Shown here in pieces: positions 47,325-59,227 of a stretch of 64,000 bases of DNA. The first letter of the stretch is position 1, and every line of letters starts with the position of its first letter. A model generated the notes under the pieces. That model had not been told where the DNA came from. It did not search any database and saw only the letters and a list, made by a program, of their open reading frames with translations. The stretch is from assembly GCF_020497125.1 (NCBI RefSeq), contig NC_059072.1:273092045-273156044 (forward strand), written 5' to 3'. Both the position numbers and the translations under genes were made by a program. Source of the DNA: Mauremys mutica (Eukaryota > Chordata > Testudines > Geoemydidae).

Positions 47325-48345
47325 ATAGGATCCTAGAAATGTAGAGCTGGAGGGGACCTTAGGGGTCATGTAGTCCAGTTCCCTGAACTCAAGCAGGACC
47401 AAGCAAACCTTAAACATTATGTAAAAGTGTTTGTCTACTCTGTTCTTAAAACTTCCAAGGATGGCTATTTTACAACCACCCTTGGTAACTTATTTCAGAG
47501 CTAAGCTACCCTTAGAATTAGAAAGTTTTTTCTAACGTATAACCTAGATTTCCGTTGCTGCATAATAAGTCTATTACTTTTTTTTCGTAACTTCATTGGA
47601 CATGGAGAACAATTGACCACCATCCTCTTTATAACAGCCCTTAACATATTTGAAGACTGTTCTCAGGTCCTCCTTCACTTATTTAAACTTTCCTCATAGA
47701 TCAGGTTTTCTAAACTCTGTCATTTTTGTTTGTCTCCTCTGGACTGTCTCTAATTTGTCTACATGTCTTAAAGCGTGGTGCCCAAAACTGAATACATTAC
47801 TCCAGCTGAGGCCTCACCAGTGCTTAGTAGACCAAAACAATTAACTCCCATGTCTTGCCTATGATACTTCTATTAATACTCCCCAGAATGATATTAGCCT
47901 TTGTTGCAACTGCATCGTATTGTTCACACATTCAATTTGTGATTCACTATAATCCTCAGATCTATTTCTGCAATACTACTGCCCAGCCAGTTATTCCCCA
48001 TTTTGTATTTCTTCAGTTTTTTTCCTTCCTAAGTGTGATATTTTGCATTTAAGAGGCACAGATAGCTCAGTGGTTTGAGCATTGGCCTGCTAAACCCAGG
48101 GTTGTGAGTTCAATCCTTGAGGAGGCCACTTAGGGACCTAAAGCAAAAATTGGTCCTGCTAGTGAAGGCAGGGGGCTGGACTCAATGACCTTTCAAGGTC
48201 CCTTCCAGTTCTAGGAGATTGGCATATCTCTAATTATTACCTAAGTATCTTGTCTATCCTTATTGAATTTCATCTTGTTGATGTCAGATTCTCCAATTTA
48301 TCATGGTCATTATGAATTCAAATTCTGTCCTCCCAATTGACATGG
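47325..48345 (-). mobile_element. CR1 LINE, old copy split by a SINE
   Basis: 'ttataggatcctagaaatgt', 'gctggaggggacctt' and 'gtagtccag' mark the CR1 3' end on minus. Thumb-region words follow ('gtggtgcccaaaactgaata', 'ccagctgaggcctcacc'). The copy breaks at about 48050 for the SINE and resumes with 'cttattgaatttcatcttgt'. Many substitutions mark it as old. Confidence 0.75.
48053..48237 (+). mobile_element. tRNA-derived SINE of the tortoise Pol III (Cry) type
   Basis: The head has A box 'tagctcagtggt' (48063-48074) and B box 'gagttcaatcc' (48106-48116) in tRNA spacing. The body follows with 'aaaattggtcctgctagtga' and 'gggggctggactcaatgacc', then a tail resembling the CR1 3' end. This head-plus-CR1-like-tail layout is that of the Cry SINEs of cryptodiran turtles (established family, assigned from memory). 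It interrupts the older CR1. Confidence 0.8.
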
Positions 48346-48404
48346 AGTATTAGTACCTGAAATGGTATCAGTAGAGCACATCAAAGAGAGGTATAAATAT
48401 AAGG

Positions 48405-48750
48405 CAGGAATCAGCAAGCTTTGGCATGCTGCCTGCCAGGGTAAGCTCCCTGGCTGGCCGGGCCAGTTTGTTTACTTGCCGTGTCCGCAGTCTTGGCCAA
48501 TCACGGATCCCACTGACCGCAGTTCACCACTCCAGGCCAATGGGAGCGGTGGGGAGTGGTGGGGAGCGGCGGCCAGCACATCCCTCAGCCTGCGCCACTT
48601 CCCACAGCTCCCCATTGGCTTGGAGCAGTGAACCGTGGCCAGTGGGAGCCGCAATCAGCCAAACCTGCAGAAGCAGCTGGTAAACAAACTAGCCTGGTCT
48701 GCCAGGGGGCTTACCCTGGTGGGCTGCATGCTAAAGGTTGCCGATCCCTG
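48405..48750. mobile_element. hAT MITE with perfect 8-bp TSD
   Basis: The ends CAGGAATCAGCAAGCTTTGG and CTAAAGGTTGCCGATCCCTG are inverted repeats with a few mismatches. Identical ATATAAGG flanks lie at 48397-48404 and 48751-48758. The interior is itself partly self-complementary: 'ccaatgggagcggtg' and 'cacagctccccattgg'. It is 346 bp, longer than its relative at 15503-15725. Confidence 0.85.
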
Positions 48751-48758
48751 ATATAAGG

Positions 48759-50715
48759 TAATAAAAATACGCTCATTTTCCATCACATATTGCTGGCATT
48801 CTTGCATAGGTAACACTTTGTCTGGTGGACTCAGGAGCAACAAGGGCCAGGTTCAATATCTAAGGGCTCCTTGTAACAATAGAAATCAAAACTGGCACGA
48901 GTCCACATCCAGTAAACTGGGAAAACCAAACTCCATCTCTGGGTGCCTCTGAGAGCACTGTAATAAAATCTTAAATGGTTGAAAATAAATTCACAAAAGT
49001 AGGTCATGGGATAAAAGTGTTTAACTGTCTGACATTCAGTTGTTTTTTATTAACCTTTTCAGATTTCTCCAAGTGTTCTCAGAGTTTTCCATTAGAGATG
49101 ACATCAGAACTCAACATTATCAATAACTTCAAGTATTTGTCCTTTGCTGGAAAACTTTGAAAAGTAGCTGCATCAAGGACTATACTTCCAAACTTAGATA
49201 TGTAAAGTTAGGAACCTAAATAAATGTGGCTTGATTTTGGAGAATCTAGGCACCCAGAACTTCCACTGTCTTGAGAATATCTCCCTTTCGCTTGAAGTGC
49301 CTCTTCCACAATATCCTTTTGTTTATTACAAAAGAAGGAATTTTAGTAGCAGAGGATTTCCAAGTGGCTAAAACATCATTCTTGTTACTTAGCTATGTAT
49401 CTAATCAAACATATTGCCACAAATATATCAAATGTATGTGGCACCATGCAAAATAGTACATTATTAGATATGTATTATAGTGCTATCTGCATACGTCTGG
49501 TTAGTCTTTTAAGAGTATGTAGTTACTGTATGTGCTTCTGCACAGCAATTGCTTTTTTAGAGCATAGAATCTCCAAAGAAGCATGACTGACACCAGTGTT
49601 AAGCTCATTGCTCTTAGAGAGAAGCAGACAACTTTATAGCAAATGCCTAGCAGGTATCTGAATGCCAGTTTTACAGGTTGTGGAACATGAGGTTTACACA
49701 TTACTCTGTTAATTTATTTTCTCCATTTCCAGATTGCTGCTTAGGTCCAAGTGGTTTAACTTGAGTTTGTTTTTTGTTTGTTTGTTTTCTATTTACTTCC
49801 AGTTGTGCCCTACCTAACATAGGAAATGGCAGAGAGAGGAGTTCTCAAGGCAGTTCATGTCAATGCAATCTATCAGTTAACTGCCCCAAAACTTCATGAA
49901 TGCAGAGTTAATGTTGCCCAGTAGTGCTTCATTCCCTCAAAAATGCCAAGTTCACCTACATTCAGACCTCTGAAAAATAGGGAATAAAGAGTAAAAGTAA
50001 CAAAAACTTAATATTTTGAAAACCTCAAAATACAAAGATAAGACCTTAATGTAACCTTAACTCTTCACCTTCCCCCCTACTATCAGAGGAGTGTGCGTGT
50101 CATAGTCAGTAGACATGAAGAAGCATTAGACATGGAGAAAATGTCCTTGTTTGTATTGTGTTCCAGATTTGAATTGTGTCATTTCCCGCATACACTACAG
50201 CTGCATTCCCTATTTTAGGTGTAGTTGTATTGAATGATGGAGAGATTAGTTGGAGCAGATTGGACGAATTGTCACTGTGAACAGATAAGATGAGCAAATG
50301 TATCTTAAGGGATCAAATGTTCCTCATTTCAGCACTGAGTTCTGGAGGCTGTTACTAGCAATGCACAGGCATTTTCTTGCCATGGGGGCTTTCAACAGTC
50401 TAGAAGCATATATGACCAAGACCTCAGTAGCTTAGTGAGGGGTAAGCAATGTCTCATAAGTAATCCTCTAGCCAAGGGTGAAGGGATGGCAACATTTTGT
50501 AAGTTTGGTGTGGTTTGTGTGGAGTAGGCTCATTGTTTGAATGTATGTCAGGTGTAGGTAACTCCTGTTTGCTACACCTGACCCAAAACCCAAGTTTTGC
50601 CTTTGTTATATGTACTGCATGCAGGCAAATGCTGCACTTCAAACGAGAGAAAGTGTTAGACTTTGTCTTTCAGTGTTCATGTGCTCTATCCTGAGAGTGT
50701 CCTGTAGTATCTGTA
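48759..50715. other. No genes recognised
   Basis: AT-rich DNA with short random frames; a (GTTT) tract lies near 49771-49787. Confidence 0.5.
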
Positions 50716-50774
50716 ACAGTACCCCTGAAGTAGAACCTTAACTCTGCCCTCTTTGGGTGATGCCCTGACCTACC

Positions 50775-50829
<55 letters not shown>

Positions 50830-50922
50830 TCTGTAAGGGTAGCATGCTAGTGTGTGTGTTATCAGTAGGTCAGGACATCACCCAAAGAGAAAAGAATTAA
50901 GATTCTGCTGCAGGAGTGGTGT
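50716..50922. repeat. Inverted repeat enclosing an (AC)24 microsatellite
   Basis: The inner arms 50751-50787 and 50851-50887 pair at about 34 of 37 positions ('ctttgggtgatg', 'cctgacctac', 'ataacacac'). The outer arms 50716-50750 and 50888-50922 pair more loosely. The arms overlap the start of the (AC)n tract at 50779-50826, and the right arm ends in a short (TG)n that can pair with it. Confidence 0.8.
50779..50826. repeat. (AC)24 microsatellite
   Basis: A 48-bp perfect AC tract, seen directly, inside the inverted repeat. Confidence 0.95.
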
Positions 50923-53659
50923 GTACCTTGCCTCTTTATTTTCTGGTTTTCAGATATTTGAATGTAGCTGAACCCAATGTTCTGGAAGGTTATCAGGCAC
51001 AGTCTGGTGACCTTACCCCTGAATGTATCAAGTTTTTCAGCTGTTAATTCTCTTGTGGGTTTTTTAAAATAAGTTCTAAGCATCCCCCCACAGCCCAGTC
51101 TGCTCTGATACTGCTTATGGCTCCTTGGTAATGATTAAACCTGCTATAGAAGGCACTGGACGCATGTTAGCCCCTTCAGTGCCCCTGGATCATGTCCTCA
51201 TTAACCATATCTCTGCCTATTCAGCACAGCGGGATCTTCCTTCCCCATCTTTCCTACCCTTGAGCTCTCAGAGAACAAAGCTCCTTTTGATGACAAGGAC
51301 TGATTCATCATTGGAAATCCAACAAAGCTCCAGAAATAGGTTTTAAAAAAATTAGTGTTTTGATGATTCCTTACATGCACTAATAAAGGTTGTTGTCTAG
51401 GATTGTGCTGGCCTCCCAGTACCTGTGCCAGAGCACAATCCTAAGGTTTGAAGATTGGCAAAGGGACAGAGCCCCCACCCTGTATGCTCCCAACCTCCAC
51501 ACTCTGCCTTGAGCAAACGCTCCTCCATATTCCCCCTAACTGCTACAGTCCCCCCTATTCCTGCCTCTGCATCAAAAGAATAAGAATGTGAACCTTCCTC
51601 TTGCAGTTCATGCACATCTCACATTCTTTGACTTATCAGTTAAGCTGAAGCTGACCCAGAGTTCTAAACTTAACTCTCAATAGCTTTTGAAATATTGCAT
51701 CGCCTCAGGGACACCAGGTGCCAAGCAGTAGCCGAGTTAATTCCTGAGTGGGTGAGATCAGTTTGAGGAAGATTAAAGTAATAGTTTTAGCCTCAGGTGC
51801 AGGCAAAACATATTATAAAAACCAGGTGATTTTGTAAATACATGATTTTATTTTAGGGAGGCTGTATTTTGTGAACCCTTTTCTCAAATCACCCCAAATG
51901 TAGACCATTAGCCCTACGCCTCCTTAAGGCACGACACATTTCAAGACAATCCCAAATCAGCATGTGGAGTTTAGCGGATTCAGAATAAGTGTTGTCTTTT
52001 AACAAAAGTACAGCTCTGCTGCAGTAAACACTATGATTGGATCAACATCAGGAAAATAAACAAATTGTCTAAGGGATCTTTTTGAAGTATCTATTCAGAG
52101 TTTTGGGGGAAAAGTATAAGAATAACTTTCAAAGCATGTAGTGAATTAAAAAAACCAGGGAAAAATGGGAAATCTAAAAGAAATGTGCAGATAATTTTCT
52201 GAAATCTTGGAGACTTACCTTGCTGAACACCTGTAGCTGTAGAAGTTTACACACAATTGTTACGCGGTGGGCTAGATGTTCCTGTTTAAACTGGTGTGAA
52301 TCAGGGATAATTTCATTGACTTTGATGCAGTTACGTAAATATAAAACTGGTATAAGGAGACCCAGTAGTTTAATTTTAAAATTCCACCATTGAAAAAGAC
52401 ATTGAATATTTGTCAGATAATTGCTTCTTCAGAGTGCACAGTTTAGTCTAGCTCCTCAACTGCTCTAAAGCTCGGTTAAACCCAGCAGAGGTTTATGTTC
52501 AAATGTACTCCTTGGGTTGATATTGCCCCTGATTTAATTCAGAGCAGCCTTAGGGCTTCTCAACTTTGTGCAGATTTTAACAGTGGACAAGGGGGCTTTA
52601 TGTCAACTGTTGATTGCCTAGAGCACCTGAATCAAGGGGACTTCCCACTATCTTCCCTGCATTTGCATGACCCCTGCTCTGCAGGAAAAGCAGGATGGCC
52701 ATGGCATAGGGTTCGGTGACCTCCAGATTCTTCCAAGCCATCCTTTTAGGACAGCTTCATGATCACTTCAGGCTACTGGAGTGGCTCATAGGAGCAATAG
52801 TATGGATCAGGATCTTGACCCTTATGTTATCATTTTCATCACCTTGATGTATAACATTTGTCATGCTGTCAGCTACATTTTGCAGTTATTGGAAATATAC
52901 CTTATTTACAGGATTTATGTCTTCCCCCTCATGGGAAATATTCTGCTACAAGTAATTCTTATATGAAAATACACAGATATTTTAGAAGAAGACCAAATTT
53001 CCTAAGCTCGCATTCATTTCAATGAATCAGACCTCATTTGCCTATTTTACATTTAAAAAAAATTAGAACAGTCTTTGATTTAAACTTTTTCTTTTTTGTA
53101 TGACTGTTTGAGCTGTTATACCAAACACACGGGTGGGATTTGAAGTGCTACTGAATAGGGAAGAAATTGTGATACACAGGGAGAGGAAAATATAACCCTA
53201 CTAAATATTTCAGTAATACAAAACTATATGTGTTGGCATCAATTCAATAACTATTCATATAATGTCTTGTCTTTTTGTTTGGCCAGATGTCCTCAAGGGG
53301 TGGGAAAGCTGTATTCTAGGCATATGCAGTGGCTGCAGAGCTGGACCCAAAGAAGTAAAATTGTATTTACTTCCTCTGTGTATATATCTCCATTAATCTG
53401 TGGAAATATTTGTTCTATACAAACTTTTTTTTCTACATGTTTTCCACTCGTTTGAAAACGCATTTGTGGCCAAAAGTGAACACTGTGCATTTAAAAATAT
53501 TTCTTGCCATATAGTAAACATTTGAATTATTAAGCTATGTGAAAAATCCTCCATGTCTTGGAGTCTTTAAATCAAGATAGGATGTGTTCTTAAAAGATAT
53601 GCTACCACAAGCTTTTAGGATAGAATCGCAAGGTGGAATTCTAGTATGTATTAGATAGG
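50923..53659. other. No genes recognised
   Basis: AT-rich DNA without identified repeats or motifs. Confidence 0.5.
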
Positions 53660-53720
53660 AGGTCACATTAGATAAAATGGATCCTTCCGGCATTAATGCC
53701 TATGAGTCTATGAAATCCGG
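53660..53720 (+). mobile_element. CR1 3' end fragment
   Basis: 'ggaggtcacattagataaaa' and 'cctatgagtctatgaa' match the CR1 3' terminus pattern 'ggaggtcagactagatgatc...ctatgaatctatgaa'. The fragment is about 60 bp and heavily diverged. Confidence 0.5.
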
Positions 53721-54334
53721 TATAATTACTGAGATATAAACAAAATACTAGTGATGGTCAAAATATTTGACAAAATGCTCCCCTCCCCACCCCCGTCAAA
53801 ATATGCTGTTTTGTTGAAGACAAATGCTTTGTGGAGATGTGTTGGTTTTGATGGAGTTTTCAACAGGAAGGTTTTCAACAGGAAGGTTTCTGAGGTCCAA
53901 GGTGGAGTCTGTGGTCAATTATGAATCAAGAGCACCCACCCCTGATCCGCCCCCACCTTGTCTCTTCCCACCCCTGCTCCACCTCAGCCCTGCCCCCACT
54001 CCCCTGAGGATTGCTGCAGGGGTTGGGCCTTCACACACATCCTGGTAAGTGGAGCGACCCAGCCCCAGCCTGCTCTGCTCCCCTGGCTCCCAGCTGCGCC
54101 GCCGGTGAGTGCTGAGGGGCGGTTCCCCCCACCCACCTGCCAAGGTTGGGAGCCAGGGGAGCAGAGTGGAGTGGACTGGGGCTGGACTAGGAGTTTCCCT
54201 CCTGCCTCCTAGCCCGCCTGTGGAAGCCTGGGTCCCCACACAGTCCCCTGGCGGGGGCGGGGAGGGGGCTGCATAGGACATCAAAATGGCTAGAGACTGC
54301 CCTGGATAAGACCTATTTTTATATTTACACCATC
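53721..54334. other. GC-rich segment of unknown origin
   Basis: 53925-54270 is rich in 'ccacccctg', 'gccccc' and 'gctcccctggctcccagc', with the last phrase facing 'gggagccaggggagc', so part of it can fold. A 17-bp tandem duplication of 'ttttcaacaggaaggtt' precedes it (53858-53889). It is probably an unrecognised repeat. Confidence 0.4.
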
Positions 54335-54420
54335 CCATGTGATTAAATCTTTTACACTTCTCTCTTCTAGGCTGAACAATTTCAGCTCTTGAAACCTTTC
54401 CTTATAAAATAAATGATATT
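54335..54420 (-). mobile_element. Possible small CR1 fragment
   Basis: 'cttctctcttctaggctgaa' and 'aatttcagctcttgaaacct' resemble the minus-strand CR1 thumb-coding region. It is short and diverged. Confidence 0.3.
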
Positions 54421-56905
54421 GTATTTAAATCTGCTTAACTGGCACAAAATAGAAATAATTTAAATATGCATGGTAGTAATGCGATTGTAATAGAATCTTT
54501 AGACATAATTAGCACATGGATTCATATGTTGACTTAGAAAGAACTGTTTTCCATATTAAATAGTGCTAGTTCATAGCTACATGAAACAAAACCATAAACA
54601 TTTATGGAATAATCTGCTTCTAAGGTAAAACTAAAATGTCTTATATAAGCCTCTGTGGACAAACTATACTGAAGATGGAAAAAATGTACTCCAAAACAAC
54701 TAACCATGAATTGTCAACTTTGCTTTCATTCAAACTTTATTTCAAGTTACATAGTTGCTGTGAAATTTAAGACTTACTTTGTAACTTATTGCATGGTTTT
54801 AATCTCCGTTAATTCATATAAGCTTTGAGAGTTTTGAGCTATTCAATTACACAGAGAAAATCCTTAGTTAATAAAAGTTAAATACAATTTAAGCTTCCCA
54901 AGACCATTAAATCTCAGACTTGTAATGCTATCAAATGCACATGTCACTGAAAGAAATTCAGAATTTAATCTTTCGGCATTCTGAAATTATAATGAATGCA
55001 AATCTCTGTAGGAATAAAAGATAATGTAGACTCAGGTAAAGCACAGTATAAGTCAGAATGACTGAAGTTTATCTTCGCAAAGTACTACTAAAATATTGCA
55101 AAATTTTAAATTAAGATTGCATAACTTCTGGGCACTTGTTTCTAATAATTATTGGTAGTGAACTTCTATAGTTGCACCACTGTGGATACATGTTTAATGC
55201 ATGCTCTTGGTGGACAGTTAGTGAGCATTTGTTCTCCTGTTCCCTGTGTTTTCCATCATCATGTAGATTTTTGGGGGTTGAATTTAAAAGGTGTGTTATA
55301 GTATAAAACATGAACATAGATTGATTCATGCTAACCACAATCACTGAAAGAGACTTATTTATTTAGCAGATACTTGTGCAGATTTAGTCACTTAAAGGGG
55401 ATTTACCATTAATACAAAGCCTTTTGGGATCTGATCTCAGAAAATGTGCAACATAGTTCCCCCTCAACCAAACTGGTTAGTTTCTTTGCCATAAGAAGCT
55501 TGTTGGACATAATAGTCAAAACAGTAAGACTATGTTATTTTAAAACTGCATGTTTTAGAACATTGATTAATTCTGCTATAAATGTTTGGCTCTGATCCTG
55601 GTAAAGCTAGTGCATATGCTTAACTTTATGAACAGTATATAAATCACTGCACTGCTCCATGCCTCAATTTCCCCATTATATATGATATATGATGTTTACC
55701 TTCTTAGTAAAGAGCTTTAAAATCTACAAATACCTTACGTCATCTCTGATGGGGACACCCATTAAAATAGATTTTTGCAAATCTTATGGCAAGCTACTAC
55801 ATCCATATTTAAGCATGTAAATAAGTAGCCTGATATTGAAAACTGCTCAGCATCCAGCAACTCTTATTCAATACAACCAAGTGCAATATCAATAATCCCT
55901 AGGCCTGTCTTGCACATGCAGCTATGATTGTCAGACATAACAGAAACATTCAGATCATAACAATTTTTTTGTCAGCACAATGCACACATGCCATATCCTC
56001 CACAGATTCAGAAGCAGGGAGGCTTTACCACCAACTTCTTGTCAGCTTGAGAAGGGCAACTCTGGGGCTGATTTGTTGGGACAGAAGAATGTAGCTTAAG
56101 ACTATTCCTTCCTGAACACCCAAGGGAAGGGTTTTTAAACCCCTCCCACTGCTCAGGGTGCCATTCTGTTCCAGGGTTCCATTCTCCCTCCCTCCACTGG
56201 CATTAGAGTAGGATTAGGATTTGGGGTCATGCTGCATAGATAATGCTAGTTATCCTTTTAGGGCAGGGAAGGAATTTTTCCCCATCAGGGTTTTATTTGG
56301 ATTATTGGTAAAACATCAAATAACCCAGGCTCAATCAGCTTTATTAGTCAAAGACAAAACAGCATAACATGGAAAGGTCAATACATTACCAACCAATCTG
56401 GAGGACAACATGCGGCATCAGTCTGCCCCAAGTTGTGGTCTTAATTCTGGTCATTTATAGAACCCTTGTACAGTTAAACAGGAAACACACAGTATTATCA
56501 AACTTTATGCACCACTTTACTCTCACTCGTACTCTTACTCCTTATCTTGATTTGAATTTACTTCAAATTTAGTCCTGAAGTCAGGAAACTTAGAACCATC
56601 CAGCACTAGCCATAGCTTGGTAAAGAAGGAAAGGTTATCCATCTTTCCCTCCGTTTTTAGAACATATCTATATTTGGCACTGAATGTACAACACTTCACA
56701 TCTCACTTCTGTTAGCCAGCTTAGTAAAAAGCATTTTGGCAAAAGCATCATACTTATACAAAATATTAGTATAATATTTCATGTATTGACAATGTGTATT
56801 GTATATAATATTGGCTAACACAAAGATTCCACTGTACTACCACAGACTCTCTATTATCTCCATACATATTTTGCACAACAGAGACTGTGGGTTTTGAAAG
56901 ACTTT
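54421..56905. other. No genes recognised
   Basis: AT-rich DNA. 56100-56580 has a different, C-rich texture ('aaacccctcccactgctcag') and may be an old retroelement piece, but no motif supports a call. Confidence 0.45.
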
Positions 56906-58080
56906 TGTGACGTTTCACTCCATATGTTTTATGGAAATATGCTAATGCGTGTAAATGTAATGTAACTGGAATATGCTTTATGCAAAAGTATACAAAGTTT
57001 ATAATCTACTGAGTGTTTTCATCCTATTTGTATGAATGTATCATTCTTGTATCTGAAGCTAGAAATATGAAGTATTACTCCGAAGTCCTATTGTAACTAT
57101 GCAAAGTGTGGGCCATTAATGGTGGCTTGGAATCTTGATGGCTCCCATTAACTAGGACACTCTGTTTACTCTCAAACCTTCCTGGGTACATGCAGCACAA
57201 CCCTGAAAGAATGGAGAATGCAGTCTTACAGTGACATGTGATTATGTCACTTGGTACTGGAATCCATCTTAAACCTAGTGCTTTTCCATTTTGAAGGAAG
57301 GGTGGGAACGCAGAGAGAGAAAAAAAGATTCCCACCTTGTGCCAAAGATATAAAAGAGGGTGGAACAGAACAAAGGCGCCAGTCATGAGAAATCGCTTAG
57401 TTACCACCTGAGCTGGAACTAACAATAACTGTACTGGGGAAAGGATTGTGCCCAGACTAGGAAGGAGTCTAGTCTGTGAAAAGAATAGGAGTACTTGTGG
57501 CACCTTAGAGACTAACAAATCTTATTGGAACATCTCTGAAGGTGAGATTCGCCTGTATTCAGTTTCTTAATGTATTAGGCTTAGACTTGCATGTTTTATT
57601 TTGTTTTGTTTGGTAACTTACTTTGTTGTGTATGTTATTACTTAAAATCATTTAAATCCTACTCCTTATACTTAATAAAATCACTTTTGTTTCTTAGTGA
57701 ACCCAGAGTAAGTGATTAATACCTGAGGGAGCAAACAGCTGTGCATATCTCTCTATCAGTGTTATAGGGGGCAGACAATTTATGAGTTTACCTTGTATAA
57801 GCTTTATACATAGTAAAACAGATTTATCTGTGGTTTGGATCCCATTGGGAACTGGGTATCTGGGTGCTAGAGATAGGTGACTTGCTGAGCTGTTTTCAGT
57901 TAAAGTCTGCAGCTTTGGGGGCATGGACCAGACCTGGGTCTGTGTTGCAGCAGACTAACATGTTTGGCTCAACCAGGCAGGGTTCTGGAGTCCCAAGCTG
58001 AAAGGGAAAATGGGCTCAGAGGTAGTTTCAGCACATCAGGTAACAGTCCCAAAGGGTTCTCTGTGACCGAACCCATCACA
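56906..58080 (+). mobile_element. Solo LTR, endogenous retroelement
   Basis: It runs from TGTGACGTTTCACTCC to GAACCCATCACA, with TG...CA ends that are short inverted repeats. A TATA-like 'gatataaaagagg' occurs at about 57347 and AATAAA near 57674, giving plus orientation for U3-R-U5. No internal gag-pol or second LTR lies beside it, so it is a solo LTR. The flanks ACTTT and AACTT do not give a clean TSD; reading the ends one base out gives a possible ACTT pair. A reverse-orientation relative is at 41554-42173. Confidence 0.7.
57487..57520 (-). mobile_element. Scrap of Penelope-like 3' tail inside the LTR
   Basis: 'aggagtacttgtggcacctt' followed by 'agagactaacaaat' is the exact reverse complement of the tail at about 58928-58960. 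It sits within otherwise continuous LTR sequence. It lacks the terminal 'cggctgctactctgaa' and everything upstream, so it is an internal fragment. Confidence 0.7.
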
Positions 58081-58159
58081 AACTTAATTTCTGACAAATT
58101 CTGCATGTACATGTTCAATTTAGCTTGAATATAAGTCATTGTAAATATAATCTATTCTT

Positions 58160-59000
58160 GGGGGACAGACCTGTCCTCGCTTACAGACAACCCCCCAACC
58201 TGAAGCAAATACTCACCAGCAACCACACATCACTGAACAAAAACACTAACCCAGGAACCTAACCTTGCAACAAAGCCCGATGCCAACTCTGTCCACATAT
58301 CTATTCAAGTGACATCATCATAGGACCTAATCACATCAGCCACACCATCAGGGGCTCGTTCACCTGCACATCTACCAATGTGATATATGCCATCATGTGC
58401 CAGCAATGCCCCTCTGCCATGTACATTGGCCAAACCGGACAGTCTCTACGCAAAAGAATTAATGGACACAAGTCTGACATCAGGAATCATAACACTCAAA
58501 AACCAGTAGGAGAACACTTTAACCTTTCTGGTCATTCAATGACAGACCTGGGGGTGGCAAATTTGCAACAGAAAAGCTTCAAAAACAGACTCCAAAGAGA
58601 AACTGCTGAGCTGGAATTGATATGCAAACTAGATACAATCACCTTAGGTTTTAACAGGGACTGGGAATGGCTGAGCCATTACAAACATTGAATCTATCTC
58701 CCCTTGTAAGTATTCTCAAACTTCTTATCAAACTGTCTGTACTGGGCTATCTTGATTATCACTTCAATTTTTTTTTCCTTACTTAATTGGCCTCTTAGAG
58801 TTGGTAGGGCAACTCCCACCTTTTCATGCTTTCTGTATGTGTATATAGATTTCCTCAATATATGTTCCATTCCATGCATCAGAAGAAGTGGGCTGTAGCC
58901 CACAAAAGCTTATGCTCAAATAAATTTGTTAGTCTCTAAGGTGCCACAAGTACTCCTGGTCTTTTTGCGGATACAGACTAACACGGCTGCTACTCTGAAT
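58160..59000 (+). mobile_element. Penelope-like element, 5'-truncated, with 3' end
   Basis: Holds the last part of the polyprotein (linker and GIY-YIG endonuclease), a ~270-bp 3' UTR and the conserved tail 'gtagcccacaaaagcttatg', 'tttgttagtctctaaggtgc' and 'cggctgctactctgaa'. The reverse transcriptase is missing. The same tail is found at 316-445 and as a scrap at 57487-57520. Confidence 0.8.
58262..58691 (+). pseudogene. Penelope-like GIY-YIG endonuclease fragment
   Basis: The frame is open from about 58262 to a TGA at 58689-58691 with no in-frame ATG at the domain start, so it is the C-terminal end of a longer polyprotein. A zinc-like 'CNKARCQLCPHI' precedes the GIY-YIG core 'VIYAIMCQQCPSAMYIGQT', then 'LRKRINGHKSDI' supplies the expected Arg, and 'PVGEHFNLSGHS' the expected acidic residue. 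'GIY' is replaced by 'VIY', normal in Penelope-like proteins. The domain nicks DNA for target-primed insertion. Here it has lost its reverse transcriptase and start codon. Confidence 0.8.
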
Positions 59001-59227
59001 CCTTTTATTTACTATTACTATTTTGTTATTATAGTTAGACCTGCCTCTTATTCAATCATACTTTCAGTTACAGAAATAAAGCTGTTTACATACTTTGGTC
59101 AATATATCTGTTTTACTAAAGCCAGTCTCATAGAACCTAGTAAAATTCCATTTTTATATGGTAAAATTGCCATCATGAAAGGATTCACTCAGTAATTCTC
59201 TACTTTTCCTTTGCCCTAGCCATAAAG

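Noticed and set aside
48053..48130. Possible tRNA gene (A and B boxes)
   Set aside because: The tRNA-like head is diverged and is followed by a CR1-like tail, which identifies a SINE rather than a tRNA gene.
50716..50922. CRISPR-like or regulatory hairpin
   Set aside because: There is a single inverted repeat around a dinucleotide tract, no regularly spaced direct repeats, and the genome is vertebrate.
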